A DNA stretch of 64,000 nucleotides from an uncultured Pseudomonadales bacterium (lineage in GTDB: Bacteria > Pseudomonadota > Gammaproteobacteria > Pseudomonadales > Pseudohongiellaceae): NCBI GenBank assembly GCA_943842505.1, contig CALTDI010000005.1:1-64000 (forward strand), written 5' to 3'. Of the stretch, positions 51,355 through 61,549 are shown one piece after another (position 1 is the first letter of the stretch; every line of letters starts with the position of its first letter). The translations under genes were made by a program, and so were the position numbers. Under the pieces are notes generated by a model, which searched no databases, had not been told where the DNA came from, and worked only from the letters and a program-made list of their open reading frames with translations.

Positions 51355-51361
51355 GCTCCAT
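51336..51361 (+). promoter_or_regulatory. Heat-shock (sigma-32-like) promoter of lon
   Basis: CTTGATA (51336-51342), a 13-base spacer and CTCCAT (51356-51361) resemble the sigma-32 consensus. lon is a known heat-shock gene in related bacteria. The site overlaps the inverted repeat described separately, which makes the assignment uncertain. Confidence 0.5.
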
Positions 51362-51444
51362 CTTTGCTAGTAGGCTTTAGTAGCCATTCAACCTATCTTT
51401 AGTGCGCAGCAATCAGGCGTGTCCACAAATTCATAGAGTAGTAT

Positions 51445-53874
51445 ATGAGTATATCCTCGGACGATTCCAGCAACACACTTTTCCCGTTACTACCCCTGCG
51501 TGACGTAGTGGTCTATCCCCAGATCGTACAGCCGCTATTCGTCGGCAGGCCTAAGTCTATCAAGGCGCTTGAAGTAGCTATGGCCAGCAATAAACAGGTC
51601 TTGCTCGTAGCGCAGAAGAACGCCTCCGATGATGAGCCAGCCGCCGATGACTTGTATCAGATAGGGACGGTAGCAACTATTCTGCAATTAATTCGCCTGC
51701 CAGACGGGACGGTCAAAGTCCTTGTCGAGGGCCTCGAGAGAGCGCAGCTGCGGAACGTCAGCTTCGATGAAGATCACTTCCGTGCCGAGACTCTGTCATT
51801 GCAGACTGAAGCTATTGCTGAGAAAGAGGCAGAATTGCTGATTCGTTCTCTACTGTCTCAATTCGAGCAATACGTGCAGCTAAGCAAGAAGATTCCACCC
51901 GAGGTGATGACTTCGATCTCCAGCATCGATGAGCCGGGGCGTCTGGTAGACACTATAGCCAATCATATGACTCTGCAGTTGCAGGAAAAGCAGAATCTGC
52001 TTGAGTTGGTTAGCCTACAGGCCAGAATCGAACACCTGATGGCATTGATTGAGTCAGAGATCGACCTGTTTCAGGTAGAGAAACGTATTCGTGGTCGCGT
52101 TAAGAAGCAGATGGAGAAAAGCCAGCGCGAGTATTATCTGAATGAACAAATGAAAGCCATCCAGAAGGAAATGGGTGAGATGGATGATGTTCCTAACGAG
52201 GCGGAGGAACTGAAGACTCGCATCGACGATGCCGGCATGCCTAAAGAGGCTAAAGAGAAGGCCCTGTCAGAATTGAATAAATTGAAGCAGATGTCGCCGA
52301 TGTCATCGGAAGCCTCCGTGGTCCGTACCTACCTGGATTGGATGGTAAACATACCGTGGAAGAAGCGTTCGAAAGTACGCTTGGACTTGGTGAAGGCGGA
52401 GGAGATCTTAGAGACTGACCACTACGGTCTCAAGGAAGTTAAGGAGCGAATCCTCGAATATTTAGCAGTACAGAAGCGCGTAAAGAAATTGAAGGGCCCA
52501 ATACTCTGTCTGGTTGGACCACCGGGTGTGGGCAAGACCTCTCTAGGTGAATCCATTGCGCGAGCGACGGGTCGCAAGTTTGTGCGTATGGCGCTAGGTG
52601 GCGTCCGTGATGAGGCTGAGATAAGAGGCCACAGAAGGACCTATATCGGGTCTTTGCCGGGCAAGCTATTACAGAAACTCTCCAAAGTTGGTGTTAAGAA
52701 CCCGCTTTTCTTGTTAGACGAAATCGATAAGATGGGCATGGATAATCGAGGCGATCCGGCTTCGGCCTTGCTCGAGGTTTTAGATCCAGAGCAAAACCAC
52801 AGCTTTAACGATCACTATCTGGAGGTTGATTATGACCTTTCGGAGGTCATGTTCGTCTGTACTTCCAACAGTATGAACATACCCGAACCGCTTCTAGATC
52901 GAATGGAGGTGATTCGTATTCCAGGCTACACCGAGGAAGAGAAGGTCAGCATCGCCGAGCGCTATCTGATACCCAAACAGAAGAAGAATAACGGTGTGAA
53001 AGACAAGGAATTGACCTTTAGCAGAGAGCCGATCAGTGATCTGGTTCGCTACTATACGCGCGAGGCAGGTGTTCGCGGGCTAGAGCGGGAGATTGCTAAA
53101 ATATGCCGGAAGGTGGTTAAAGACAATTCTCTGAAGAAAGACCCAGATAACATTGATCTGAATTCCGAGCTACTGGAGAATTTTTCCGGTGTTCGCAAGT
53201 ATGACTATGGCAAGGCTGAGGAAGAAAACCTGATAGGCCAAGTCAACGGATTAGCCTGGACTTCTGTGGGTGGTGAGCTATTGACCATCGAAGCGAGTGC
53301 CGTTGAGGGCAAGGGTAAGACTATTAAGACAGGGTCTCTGGGCGACGTAATGCAAGAGTCGATACAGGCAGCATTCACTGTTGTTAGGAGTCGCGCCGCA
53401 TCGTTGGGTTTGCCCTCTAATTTCCATGAGAAGCATGATGTCCATATACACGTGCCAGAGGGGGCTACGCCTAAAGACGGTCCTAGCGCCGGTGTAGGCA
53501 TGTGCGCAGCTCTGGTGTCTGCCTTGGCATGCATACCGGTACGTGCAGATGTGGCGATGACAGGCGAGATCACACTGCGAGGACAGGTGTTAAGAATCGG
53601 CGGATTGAAGGAAAAACTGCTTGCGGCACACCGAGGAAATATTAAGACTGTGATAATTCCGGCCGACAACGAGAGAGACTTGAAGGAAATACCGGACAAT
53701 ATTAAGGCGGATTTGGATATCATTCCTGTACGTTGGATTGACCAGGTTTTAGAACATGCTCTGCAGTACCAGCCGACTCCTTTGAGCGGTGACAAAAATC
53801 CGGTGTCAGACAAAGATGCAAAGCAAGAAGATATTGATAAAAGTAGTGACGAAAAGCACATAAATACGCACTGA
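51445..53874 (+). CDS. lon: ATP-dependent protease Lon
   Basis: Degrades misfolded and short-lived regulatory proteins. The 809 residues contain the N-terminal LAN domain (LFPLLPLRDVVVYP), an AAA+ module with Walker A GPPGVGKT at 358-365 and the DEIDK Walker B, and a protease domain with the Ser-Lys dyad S681 (DGPSAGVGM) and K724. The C-terminal tail of about 30 residues (from NPVSDKD) is acidic and not conserved. It follows clpX and precedes hupB. Confidence 0.97.
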   Translation: MSISSDDSSNTLFPLLPLRDVVVYPQIVQPLFVGRPKSIKALEVAMASNKQVLLVAQKNASDDEPAADDLYQIGTVATILQLIRLPDGTVKVLVEGLERAQLRNVSFDEDHFRAETLSLQTEAIAEKEAELLIRSLLSQFEQYVQLSKKIPPEVMTSISSIDEPGRLVDTIANHMTLQLQEKQNLLELVSLQARIEHLMALIESEIDLFQVEKRIRGRVKKQMEKSQREYYLNEQMKAIQKEMGEMDDVPNEAEELKTRIDDAGMPKEAKEKALSELNKLKQMSPMSSEASVVRTYLDWMVNIPWKKRSKVRLDLVKAEEILETDHYGLKEVKERILEYLAVQKRVKKLKGPILCLVGPPGVGKTSLGESIARATGRKFVRMALGGVRDEAEIRGHRRTYIGSLPGKLLQKLSKVGVKNPLFLLDEIDKMGMDNRGDPASALLEVLDPEQNHSFNDHYLEVDYDLSEVMFVCTSNSMNIPEPLLDRMEVIRIPGYTEEEKVSIAERYLIPKQKKNNGVKDKELTFSREPISDLVRYYTREAGVRGLEREIAKICRKVVKDNSLKKDPDNIDLNSELLENFSGVRKYDYGKAEEENLIGQVNGLAWTSVGGELLTIEASAVEGKGKTIKTGSLGDVMQESIQAAFTVVRSRAASLGLPSNFHEKHDVHIHVPEGATPKDGPSAGVGMCAALVSALACIPVRADVAMTGEITLRGQVLRIGGLKEKLLAAHRGNIKTVIIPADNERDLKEIPDNIKADLDIIPVRWIDQVLEHALQYQPTPLSGDKNPVSDKDAKQEDIDKSSDEKHINTH

Positions 53875-53890
53875 TGCCGCGTGTTTTCTG

Positions 53891-53920
53891 TTGACACGGC
53901 TTTCAAGCAATTGGTATAAA
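53891..53920 (+). promoter_or_regulatory. Sigma-70 promoter of hupB
   Basis: A perfect TTGACA at 53891-53896, an 18-base spacer and TATAAA at 53915-53920 make a strong housekeeping promoter. Transcription would start near 53927, giving an AT-rich leader of about 160 bases before the hupB GTG. This separates hupB from lon. Confidence 0.78.
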
Positions 53921-54087
53921 GGCCAAGTAATACGGCAGGTTTACGTCATATTTTTGGGAAAGTATTTAGATTAAACCAAAGCTTAGAATTTGTGTATTTT
54001 TTGCGTTAATGATGTCAGAAATACACCAGCATTTTTTAGGCATTCATTAGATAAGAAAATCACTTAAATAAAGAAAAAGGGGATAAC

Positions 54088-54363
54088 GTGAATAAATCAG
54101 AATTAATAGATGCTGTTGCCGCGAGCGCGGACTTACCTAAAGCTGCCGCTGGTCGTGCCATAGATGCGATGATTGATGCAATTACAGATTCTTTGAAGAA
54201 AGAAGATCCTGTTGTGCTGGTTGGTTTTGGAACTTTTGCTACCAAGCATAGAGCGGCTAGAACTGGTCGTAACCCCCAAACAGGTGCCCCAATTCAAATA
54301 AAAGCGGCTCGTGTACCCAGCTTTAAAGCGGGCAAGGCACTTAAGGATTCTGTTAACTCTTAA
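54088..54363 (+). CDS. hupB: DNA-binding protein HU-beta
   Basis: Nucleoid-associated DNA-bending protein, 91 residues. The start [16 protein letters not shown] and the RNPQTGAPI beta-arm (with its intercalating proline) are classic. The start codon is GTG at 54088, preceded by AAGGGG; no ATG fits. It has its own strong promoter and a clear terminator, so it is largely independent of lon. Confidence 0.97.
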   Translation: MNKSELIDAVAASADLPKAAAGRAIDAMIDAITDSLKKEDPVVLVGFGTFATKHRAARTGRNPQTGAPIQIKAARVPSFKAGKALKDSVNS

Positions 54364-54493
54364 TTGAGTTGATTGGACTGCAAGTTCAATAACCCGCCTG
54401 AGATTTCAGGTTGGTAAAATTTTCTACTGTGTAATTTATAGTTTTGAATCGTATTGAACGGACTTCTTGTCTCTGCGGTACCCAATATAGTAG

Positions 54494-54518
54494 GGCGCAT
54501 CTATGATGCGCCTTTTTT
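54494..54518 (+). terminator. Intrinsic terminator of hupB
   Basis: GGCGCAT (54494-54500) pairs perfectly with ATGCGCC (54506-54512) around a five-base loop, and six T residues follow at 54513-54518. It lies 130 bases beyond the hupB stop and before ppiD. Confidence 0.92.
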
Positions 54519-54592
54519 GGTTTACGACTGACACCTCTTTTACCCTGTGGGTAACAAGCAAAACTGCGATTTAGCGGAAACTAGGAACAACT

Positions 54593-56485
54593 ATGCTGCA
54601 AGATATACGTGACAACTCTCAGGGCGTGGTAGCGAAAGTCATCATAGGATTTATCGTGGCCATTTTTGCTCTATTCGGAGTAGATTCAATCATGAGTGGT
54701 TTCACGACATCTCCGCCTGTTGCCGAGATCAACGGAGAGGAAATTACCGAAGCGCAATTACAATTAAGCACGCAGAATCTTCTAAATTCCATTGGTGGTA
54801 GCGTCGATTCCTTGGATCAGGGATTGCTAGAGCAAATCGCTTTGTCGCAAATTCTAGAAGAGGTGCTGTTACGTCAGTCTGCGCAGAATTCTGCAATGAC
54901 AATTTCGAACAATCGTATCGATAGATCGATTATCGAGAACCCCCAGTTTCAAATTAACGGCGCTTTCGATTCCGATTTTGCGATACGAACAATGGCCAGT
55001 CAGGGGTTTAGCGTGCCTTTGTATCGGGAAACCCTGCAGCAGCAAATGCTGCTCTCGCAGTTAGCTAACGCCTATAGCAGCTCGGCATTTGTTACCGATG
55101 TTGAGCTGGAGCGGATCGCCGGCTTGTCTGCTCAGACACGCGATTTCCGCTATCTCTCAATTCCTCTCGGTGCCAGGACGTTGGGAACGGCAATTACCGA
55201 TGCTGAAATACAAGCGTACTACGATGATAATCAAGAAGATTTTACCCAGCCCGAGACTGTTTCTGTGCGTTACGTCATGCTCGATAAGAACGCGATCACT
55301 GAAGAAATAGAGCTCGATGAGGCGGTAATTCGTGCTCAATACGAATCAGAAAAAGAGGCATTCGAAGGCTCTGCAGAGAAGCGTGCATCCCACATCTTAT
55401 TCGAAGTCGGTGGCGACCTCACAGAGGCGCAGGCATTAGAGTTAGCCGCTACGGCGAAACAGCGACTCGATGCAGGCGAGGATTTTGGTGCTGTGGCCCT
55501 GGATATGTCAACTGACACGATTTCAGCTGAGGATGGCGGAGATATAGGCTATACAGATGGCTCTGCTTTTCCGGAAGCGATTGAAGAAGCCTTGGAAGTG
55601 CTGGCGCTGAACGAAATCTCAGGCCCCGTAGTCTCCGATTTTGGAGTTCACATAGTAATGCTTACCGAAGATTCGGAGAACGTATTCCAGAGCTATGAGG
55701 AAGTAGCTGAGCGTATAGAGCGCGAATTAAAGAGCTCAGAAATCGAATTAATCTATGCCGAGCGACTGGAAGACCTATCAAACTTGGCGTTTGAGACAGG
55801 AGATCTGCAAACAATCTCCGAAGAGCTCGACATGAACGTGCTAATTAGCGGCGCTTTCGGCCGAACTGGAGGCAGTGGCATCTTCTCGAATCAGGCGTTG
55901 ATAGCTGCAGCCTTCTCAGAAGAGGTTTTACTTGAGGGGAATAACAGTGAAGTAGTTGAGCTAAACCCTTCGCAGGCTGTAGTAATGAATGTTTTAGAGT
56001 TTACCGAGGCGACTATTCTTCCCCTGGAAGAGGTGGAGCCTGAGATTGCGGTGATTCTAAGAACAGAGATGGAACGACAAGCTGTTCAGGATTTGAGTGA
56101 CCAGATACTGACTGCTATAGAAAATGGCGACTCGGTTGAACAACTTCTAGCGGATAATGAGCTTGAATGGCTGACAGAGCAGGGCTCTGCAAGAGTTGAT
56201 GCTAGCGTTAATAGAGAAATACTAGGCCGTGTATTTGCCATGTCTCTGCCGGAAGCAGATACGCCAGCATACGACAATTTGATATTGAGCAACGATACGG
56301 CCGTAATCGTAGAGCTAAATAGTATAAACGCAGGTTCTATCGAAACTCTGGCTCAGATAGACCGAGAGAACATGGTTAGCTCCATGATTTCGGATCTAGG
56401 CAATAGTGACTTTCAGGCCTACATGAGCAATCTACAACAGAGTGCAGATATCGAATCTAGCATCCTGGACGAAGCGCCTCTATAG
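54593..56485 (+). CDS. ppiD: Periplasmic folding factor PpiD (SurA N-domain, PpiC-type domain)
   Basis: Inner-membrane-anchored periplasmic chaperone that helps newly exported proteins. The 630 residues show a short cytoplasmic start (MLQDIRDNSQG), one membrane helix (about 15-34), a SurA-like N-domain, a parvulin domain at about 262-358 (ASHILFEVGG ... VSDFGVHIVML), and a C-terminal helical region. It lies after hupB, as in Pseudomonas, and ends four bases from the end of fabI on the opposite strand. Confidence 0.95.
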   Translation: MLQDIRDNSQGVVAKVIIGFIVAIFALFGVDSIMSGFTTSPPVAEINGEEITEAQLQLSTQNLLNSIGGSVDSLDQGLLEQIALSQILEEVLLRQSAQNSAMTISNNRIDRSIIENPQFQINGAFDSDFAIRTMASQGFSVPLYRETLQQQMLLSQLANAYSSSAFVTDVELERIAGLSAQTRDFRYLSIPLGARTLGTAITDAEIQAYYDDNQEDFTQPETVSVRYVMLDKNAITEEIELDEAVIRAQYESEKEAFEGSAEKRASHILFEVGGDLTEAQALELAATAKQRLDAGEDFGAVALDMSTDTISAEDGGDIGYTDGSAFPEAIEEALEVLALNEISGPVVSDFGVHIVMLTEDSENVFQSYEEVAERIERELKSSEIELIYAERLEDLSNLAFETGDLQTISEELDMNVLISGAFGRTGGSGIFSNQALIAAAFSEEVLLEGNNSEVVELNPSQAVVMNVLEFTEATILPLEEVEPEIAVILRTEMERQAVQDLSDQILTAIENGDSVEQLLADNELEWLTEQGSARVDASVNREILGRVFAMSLPEADTPAYDNLILSNDTAVIVELNSINAGSIETLAQIDRENMVSSMISDLGNSDFQAYMSNLQQSADIESSILDEAPL

Positions 56486-56489
56486 AAAG

Positions 56490-57296
56490 CTATTTCTCTT
56501 CGGTAGCGAGGTCATTTAACGAGCCCATGGCGGTAGTATTGAAGCCGCCGTCTACGTAGAGAATCTCTCCGCTGATGCCCGACGCTAGGTCTGAGCAGAG
56601 AAAGCTTGCGGCATTTCCCACTTCATCGATCGTAACATTCCTTCTGAGAGGCGTCTGCTTCGCATTGTGCTCTAGCATCTTCCTAAAGCTCTTAATGCCG
56701 GCTGCCGCGAGTGTCTTTATCGGGCCTGCAGATATGGCATTAACACGGGTGCCATCGGGGCCGAGGCTGGCAGCCATATAGCGCACGTTGGCCTCCAGAC
56801 TAGCCTTAGCCAAACCCATAACATTATAGTTAGGCAGGCTTCGTACCGCGCCCAGGTAGCTGAGAGTGAGTAAGGAGCCATTCCTTCCGGTCATCATGGA
56901 CTTGGCTGCCTGGGCGAGGGCGACAAAACTGTACGAGCTTATTTCGTGGGCAGTCAAAAAGCCTTGGCGGGTGGTCACATCTACAAAATTACCATCGAGT
57001 TCATTGCCGGGGGCAAAAGCAAGACAATGCACGATGCCGTCCAGTCCGTCCCAGCTTTTGCCGAGCTCGGTAAACAGGTCTGAAATTTCATCGTCATTAC
57101 AGACGTCGCAAGGGAAGACGAGATCGGAGCCCCAGGATTCGGCAAACTTAAGAACGCGATCCTTCAGTCTGTCGTTCTGATAAGTGAAGGCGAGTTCGGC
57201 GCCTTCGCGGTGCATGGCTTCGGCGATTCCAGAGGCTATAGATAGCTTGCTGGCAACGCCAAGAATTAATATTTTCTTTCCTGTTAGATAACCCAT
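56490..57296 (-). CDS. fabI: Enoyl-[acyl-carrier-protein] reductase (NADH)
   Basis: Last reduction step of type II fatty acid synthesis. The 268 residues show the start [20 protein letters not shown] (NADH site) and the FabI catalytic pair Y157 and K164 (NYNVMGLAK) with a second tyrosine at 147. The C-terminal GxxSGxILYVDGG stretch is typical. Convergent with ppiD and separated by four bases. Confidence 0.95.
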   Translation of the reverse strand: MGYLTGKKILILGVASKLSIASGIAEAMHREGAELAFTYQNDRLKDRVLKFAESWGSDLVFPCDVCNDDEISDLFTELGKSWDGLDGIVHCLAFAPGNELDGNFVDVTTRQGFLTAHEISSYSFVALAQAAKSMMTGRNGSLLTLSYLGAVRSLPNYNVMGLAKASLEANVRYMAASLGPDGTRVNAISAGPIKTLAAAGIKSFRKMLEHNAKQTPLRRNVTIDEVGNAASFLCSDLASGISGEILYVDGGFNTTAMGSLNDLATEEK

Positions 57297-57393
57297 GCTT
57301 ATTTCCTATTTTGGCACATAGTCTATGTAGTCTATTTTACTGTATTTGTGCTTGATAACCCATATTTGAATATAACGAGAATCGAGGGTTGGC

Positions 57394-58953
57394 TCACTTT
57401 ATGCCGTGCATAAAATGTTTCAATACTGGAGCCAGAAATAAAGCCAGTATCCCGACACCAATACTGTAGATGCCTGCCGTGTAATAAACATCCATGTAAT
57501 TTGCCAAGGCCGCGGCGGGGTCCACGACTTCTCCAGCTACTGTGTCGGAGCCAGTCATCGCAGCGATAGTACCCGAGATATAGTTACCACCAGCCATGGC
57601 GAGAAACCAGCAGCCCATCATCATACCAACGACACTTGGTACCGATAGTTTGGTAGTCATTGAAAGCCCAACGGGGGATATACAAAGCTCTGCCGTTGTA
57701 TGCAGAAGATAGAGCAATATCAGCCAGATAAGAGCGATCTGAGTTGGATCGGTTGCAATGGATGCTCCATATACCAGGAACAGAAAACCGAAACCTAGTT
57801 GTATAAGTGCCAGGGCGAACTTGGTGGGTGTGCTGGGTTCCCAGCCGCGTTTGTTCAGATAGAGCCAGGCGATATTGAAAACGGGCGCGAGTGTAATTAT
57901 AAAGAACGCATTAACCGATTGGAAAATAGCAGCGGGAAGCTCGATGCCTAGAATGACGCGATCCACATTGCGATCTGCCATTAAATTCAGTGAGCTACCA
58001 GTTTGCTCCCACAGCGACCAGAAAATAATCTGATAACTCATCAGGAAGAGACAGGCTAACATTCTGTTTCTATCTACGGGCTCGCATTTAGTGAAAGCGT
58101 AGAAAACTACAATCAGGGTCATGATGACCAGGGTGGCGCCTACCAAACCACCGACTAGCACAGGGGTCTGCATCAGCTGCCAGCATATCAATACGCCTAA
58201 GAAGGCAAGTATATAGATTACAGACTCACGGCTTAGCCCCGGTAGTATTTTCTGTTGCAGAGCTACCGGGTCCTTTGGTGCGCCTGCGCTTCCAAATAGA
58301 TGATAGCCTTTCAAAAAGACGAAGAGACCGAAAAGCATGCCGACGCCGGCAGCGCCAAAACCCCAACTGAAGCCGCCGTATTGCAATAGTAAGCCACAGA
58401 TAATGGCGCCCAGGAATGAGCCGGCATTGATGCCCATGTAGAACAAGGTGAAGGCCCCATCACGCCTTGGGTCTTGCCGATCATACATAGAGCCAACAAG
58501 AGTCGAGATGTTGGCCTTTAAGAAACCGACTCCCATGATGATAAGCCCAAGGGAAAAGTAGAAGACCTGTAAATAGAAAGGATCTCTCTCGATGACTCTC
58601 TGGCCTGCTACAGTGATCTCTACTGCTTGGGCGCCCTCGATGGCCATCCCCGTGTGCCCGGCCACGAGCAGAATGGCACCTAATATCACCGCCTTCACGG
58701 GGCCTAGGTATCGATCTGCGACTACACCTCCAATTACGGGTGTTATGTACACCAATGAGATATAGGCCGCATAGATGCTTGAGGCGGACTGGTCTGAAAA
58801 AAGAAAATGTTGTGTCAGGTAGAAGATAAGCAGGGCGCGCATTCCATAGTAGCTGAAGCGTTCCCACATCTCGGTAAGAAAACAGATAACTAGACCCCGT
58901 GGATGTCCGAGGAATTCTTTTTCTGCTATTTCGTTGCCTATGCTTTCGGTCAT
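57394..58953 (-). CDS. POT-family peptide transporter (MFS)
   Basis: Proton-coupled di/tripeptide importer of the POT/PTR family, 519 residues from the ATG at 58953. The signature EMWERFSYYGMRALL, in the first helix, carries the ExxERFxYY proton-coupling motif. About 12-14 membrane helices are visible. The chosen start overlaps the mltD stop codon as ATGA (58950-58953), and the family begins near it; a longer in-frame start at 59037 lies inside mltD and is less likely. The coupling suggests it may import peptides released from peptidoglycan. Confidence 0.9.
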   Translation of the reverse strand: MTESIGNEIAEKEFLGHPRGLVICFLTEMWERFSYYGMRALLIFYLTQHFLFSDQSASSIYAAYISLVYITPVIGGVVADRYLGPVKAVILGAILLVAGHTGMAIEGAQAVEITVAGQRVIERDPFYLQVFYFSLGLIIMGVGFLKANISTLVGSMYDRQDPRRDGAFTLFYMGINAGSFLGAIICGLLLQYGGFSWGFGAAGVGMLFGLFVFLKGYHLFGSAGAPKDPVALQQKILPGLSRESVIYILAFLGVLICWQLMQTPVLVGGLVGATLVIMTLIVVFYAFTKCEPVDRNRMLACLFLMSYQIIFWSLWEQTGSSLNLMADRNVDRVILGIELPAAIFQSVNAFFIITLAPVFNIAWLYLNKRGWEPSTPTKFALALIQLGFGFLFLVYGASIATDPTQIALIWLILLYLLHTTAELCISPVGLSMTTKLSVPSVVGMMMGCWFLAMAGGNYISGTIAAMTGSDTVAGEVVDPAAALANYMDVYYTAGIYSIGVGILALFLAPVLKHFMHGIK

Positions 58954-60554
58954 AGTCGCTCGTTTATCATTGTCTCTGGAGTAACTTGAAGCTCCTGCCC
59001 AGGGAAAATCAGTTCGCTTACTCTGAGTCCATTCCATTGCAATAGATTTTGCAGGTCAATACCGAATCGATTGGCGATTGCATTCATGCTATCTCCTCGC
59101 CTTACAATGTAGACGGCGGCATCGTCTGTGCTGTCGAGCTCGGGTTCTTCGTGCAGATCTTCCAGTGCATAGCGGAAATCCAAGACCTGTCCAGGTTGTA
59201 GCAGTTCATCTAGCGATATCCTATTCCAGGTTGCTATCTCTTTGGACCGAAGCTCGAAGCGCCGTGCGATAGTCCAGAGATTATCGCCATTTCTCACGGT
59301 GTACTCGCTAGGCACCTTAATCCGTTCTCGTCCCTGGTTTCTATCGATGCGTGGCGCTGTTGCGAGAAGCTGCGGGTCGCTTGTTCGAGGAATAAGCAAA
59401 GAATCGCCTGCTACTATGCGACTGCCAGGTAGGGAGTTGAAGGTCTGCAATATGTCCACGCGCGTATTTAACTTAGCGGCGATTGCGCCAAGGGTGTCGC
59501 CAGGCTTTATTTCATAGCGATCCCAGGTCAGCAAGTCGCGCTTGTCGAGACCGACTAGCGCATTCTCGAGAAGCTCGGCGTTGCCGAAGGGCAGTAGCAT
59601 TCGTTGCGGCTGATCTGGGTGCGTAGCCCACTGCAGGTAGCCGGGGTTTAATGCTCGTAACTGTTCATAGTCGATTTCGGCTAAGGTGGCGGCCTGTGAA
59701 ATGTCTATCTGCGTGCCAACCTCAACTGCTCGCAACACCGGGGCATTGGGGAGGGTCTGTAACTCGATCTCCCGGGCCTTGTGATCCGCGATGATCGCTG
59801 CCAGGGCTAGGAGTTTCGGCACATGGGCCTTGGTCTCGCCTGGCAGATTTAGGTTCCAGAATTCAATCTCATCCTCGTTACTACGCCGAATAGCTCGGCG
59901 TAAATTTCTATCGCCGGTGTTGTACGCTGCGATTGCAAGCAGCCAGTCTTCGTCAAATTGCTTGTAGAGTTGTTCCATATAATCAAGAGCCGCAATCGTC
60001 GAGGCCCTAGGGTCTCTGCGGCCATCGAACCACCAGTCCTGCTGTAGGCCGAAGCTCTTGCCGGTTGCGCCTACAAACTGCCACAGGCCCACTGCGTGCT
60101 CTCTCGAGTAGGCGTTTGGGTTGTAGGTGCTCTCGACCATCGGGAGTAGGGCAAATTCCATTGGCAGTCCGCGTCTCTCGATTTCCTCGACTATAGAGAA
60201 TAAGAACGGTGAGGCGCGTTCCTGCATGAGATCGAAGTAGCGCTGCTGCTTCGAATATGACTGGATATAGCTAGCCACTTTGGGGTGATCGTAATGAGCG
60301 CCAAGCTGAAAGCCATCGCGAACTCTCTCCCAGAGGTCGTCGTAGCTCTTCTCCAACTCCATGCCAGACACAATCGCATCATCTCTAGCAGTAGAAGAGG
60401 TGTTCCCGGCTCCGGAGACATTAACCGCTTCTTCATCTGAAGACTCGGCAGCAGGTTCCAAAATTAATAGAGGACTTGATTGGGGTAGATTTTGACAGGC
60501 GACAAGCAACGAAAGAAGCAGGGCGATGGAGAGCTGTTTACATACTATTTGCAA
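58950..60554 (-). CDS. mltD: Membrane-bound lytic murein transglycosylase D
   Basis: Outer-membrane lipoprotein that cuts peptidoglycan glycan strands. The signal ends with LLVAC, lipidated cysteine at residue 20. The SLT domain (about 115-245) has catalytic E141 in LLPMVESTYNP and a GLWQFVGATGKSFGL motif. Three LysM domains follow (YEIKPGDTLG, YTVRNGDNLW, YIVRRGDSMN). At 534 residues it is within the range of the family. The stop codon overlaps the start of the POT transporter gene. Confidence 0.95.
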   Translation of the reverse strand: MQIVCKQLSIALLLSLLVACQNLPQSSPLLILEPAAESSDEEAVNVSGAGNTSSTARDDAIVSGMELEKSYDDLWERVRDGFQLGAHYDHPKVASYIQSYSKQQRYFDLMQERASPFLFSIVEEIERRGLPMEFALLPMVESTYNPNAYSREHAVGLWQFVGATGKSFGLQQDWWFDGRRDPRASTIAALDYMEQLYKQFDEDWLLAIAAYNTGDRNLRRAIRRSNEDEIEFWNLNLPGETKAHVPKLLALAAIIADHKAREIELQTLPNAPVLRAVEVGTQIDISQAATLAEIDYEQLRALNPGYLQWATHPDQPQRMLLPFGNAELLENALVGLDKRDLLTWDRYEIKPGDTLGAIAAKLNTRVDILQTFNSLPGSRIVAGDSLLIPRTSDPQLLATAPRIDRNQGRERIKVPSEYTVRNGDNLWTIARRFELRSKEIATWNRISLDELLQPGQVLDFRYALEDLHEEPELDSTDDAAVYIVRRGDSMNAIANRFGIDLQNLLQWNGLRVSELIFPGQELQVTPETMINERL

Positions 60555-60602
60555 TGCGAAGGACCTGGTAAGTGAGTTTGATATGTTTTGAAAGTAATAG
60601 AA

Positions 60603-61376
60603 TTAGAATGAATCTTTCCATGCGCGAAGTGCAGAAAATACCTCGACATTGTCTGCCGGTTCTCTGCCTAGCCTTGTCGCGGCAGATTTCTTTAAGCCGT
60701 CTTCATTGCAACGTAGGAAGGGATTCGTCTCTAGCTCTAACTCGATACTGGATGGAAGTGTCGGTTTGTTGTCTGCTCTTTTGGCTTCTTCTACCTCTAT
60801 GCGCCTTTTTAGTAAAATGTTTTCAGGATCGGCGGCTGCGGCAAATTTGAGATTAGCGAGCGTGTATTCGTGCGTGCAATACACTTGGGTCTGCTGCGGC
60901 AAACTGCTTAACTTACTGAGTGACGTATTCATCATGACGGGAGTGCCTTCGAACAGGCGTCCACATCCTGCGGCGAAGAGAGTGTCTCCGCAAAAAAGTA
61001 ACTCCTGCTCTTCGCAGTAGTAGGCAATATGATCTAGAGTGTGACCTGGCACTTCTATAACGGATAGGGTTTGTCCGAAAACCTCGATCCTATCGTCTTC
61101 TTTCACTACTTCGCTTAGTCCCTGGATACCGCTTGATCCAGGGCCGATTACTCGACAGTCGTAAGAATCCAGGAGAGCCTGAATTCCGCCGGTGTGATCG
61201 GGGTGGTGATGGGTAATGAGAATGTCGGACAGCTGATAGTCATTGCTGTTGAGATAGTCGATGACAGGATGTGCATCCCCTGGGTCGACCACGCAGATTC
61301 TATTGCTACCGGCTTCTCGTATTGCCCATATATAGTTGTCTGAGAATGCGGGGATTGGGTGGATAGTGCTGATCAT
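60603..61376 (-). CDS. gloB: Hydroxyacylglutathione hydrolase (glyoxalase II)
   Basis: Hydrolyses S-D-lactoylglutathione in methylglyoxal detoxification. The 257 residues contain the metallo-beta-lactamase zinc motif THHHPDHTGG with H56, H58, D60 and H61, plus later ligands in GHTLDHIAYY and GDTLFAAGCG. It lies upstream of mltD on the same strand (48-base gap), and diverges from the methyltransferase gene, as is common in gammaproteobacteria. Confidence 0.95.
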   Translation of the reverse strand: MISTIHPIPAFSDNYIWAIREAGSNRICVVDPGDAHPVIDYLNSNDYQLSDILITHHHPDHTGGIQALLDSYDCRVIGPGSSGIQGLSEVVKEDDRIEVFGQTLSVIEVPGHTLDHIAYYCEEQELLFCGDTLFAAGCGRLFEGTPVMMNTSLSKLSSLPQQTQVYCTHEYTLANLKFAAAADPENILLKRRIEVEEAKRADNKPTLPSSIELELETNPFLRCNEDGLKKSAATRLGREPADNVEVFSALRAWKDSF

Positions 61377-61549
61377 ACGAGTGCAGTCTTGTGAAAAAAC
61401 ACATGATATAAGGAAACCCAGCTATTACAAGCCCAAAAATTGCCGGTGAAAGCCCCGTATTCACAGGGATATCGCTTAATTTCTCGGTGGATTGAGTTTA
61501 CACTGGCTTCTCGCTGTCTAATTTCACGGAATCACCTAAACCAGCCAGT

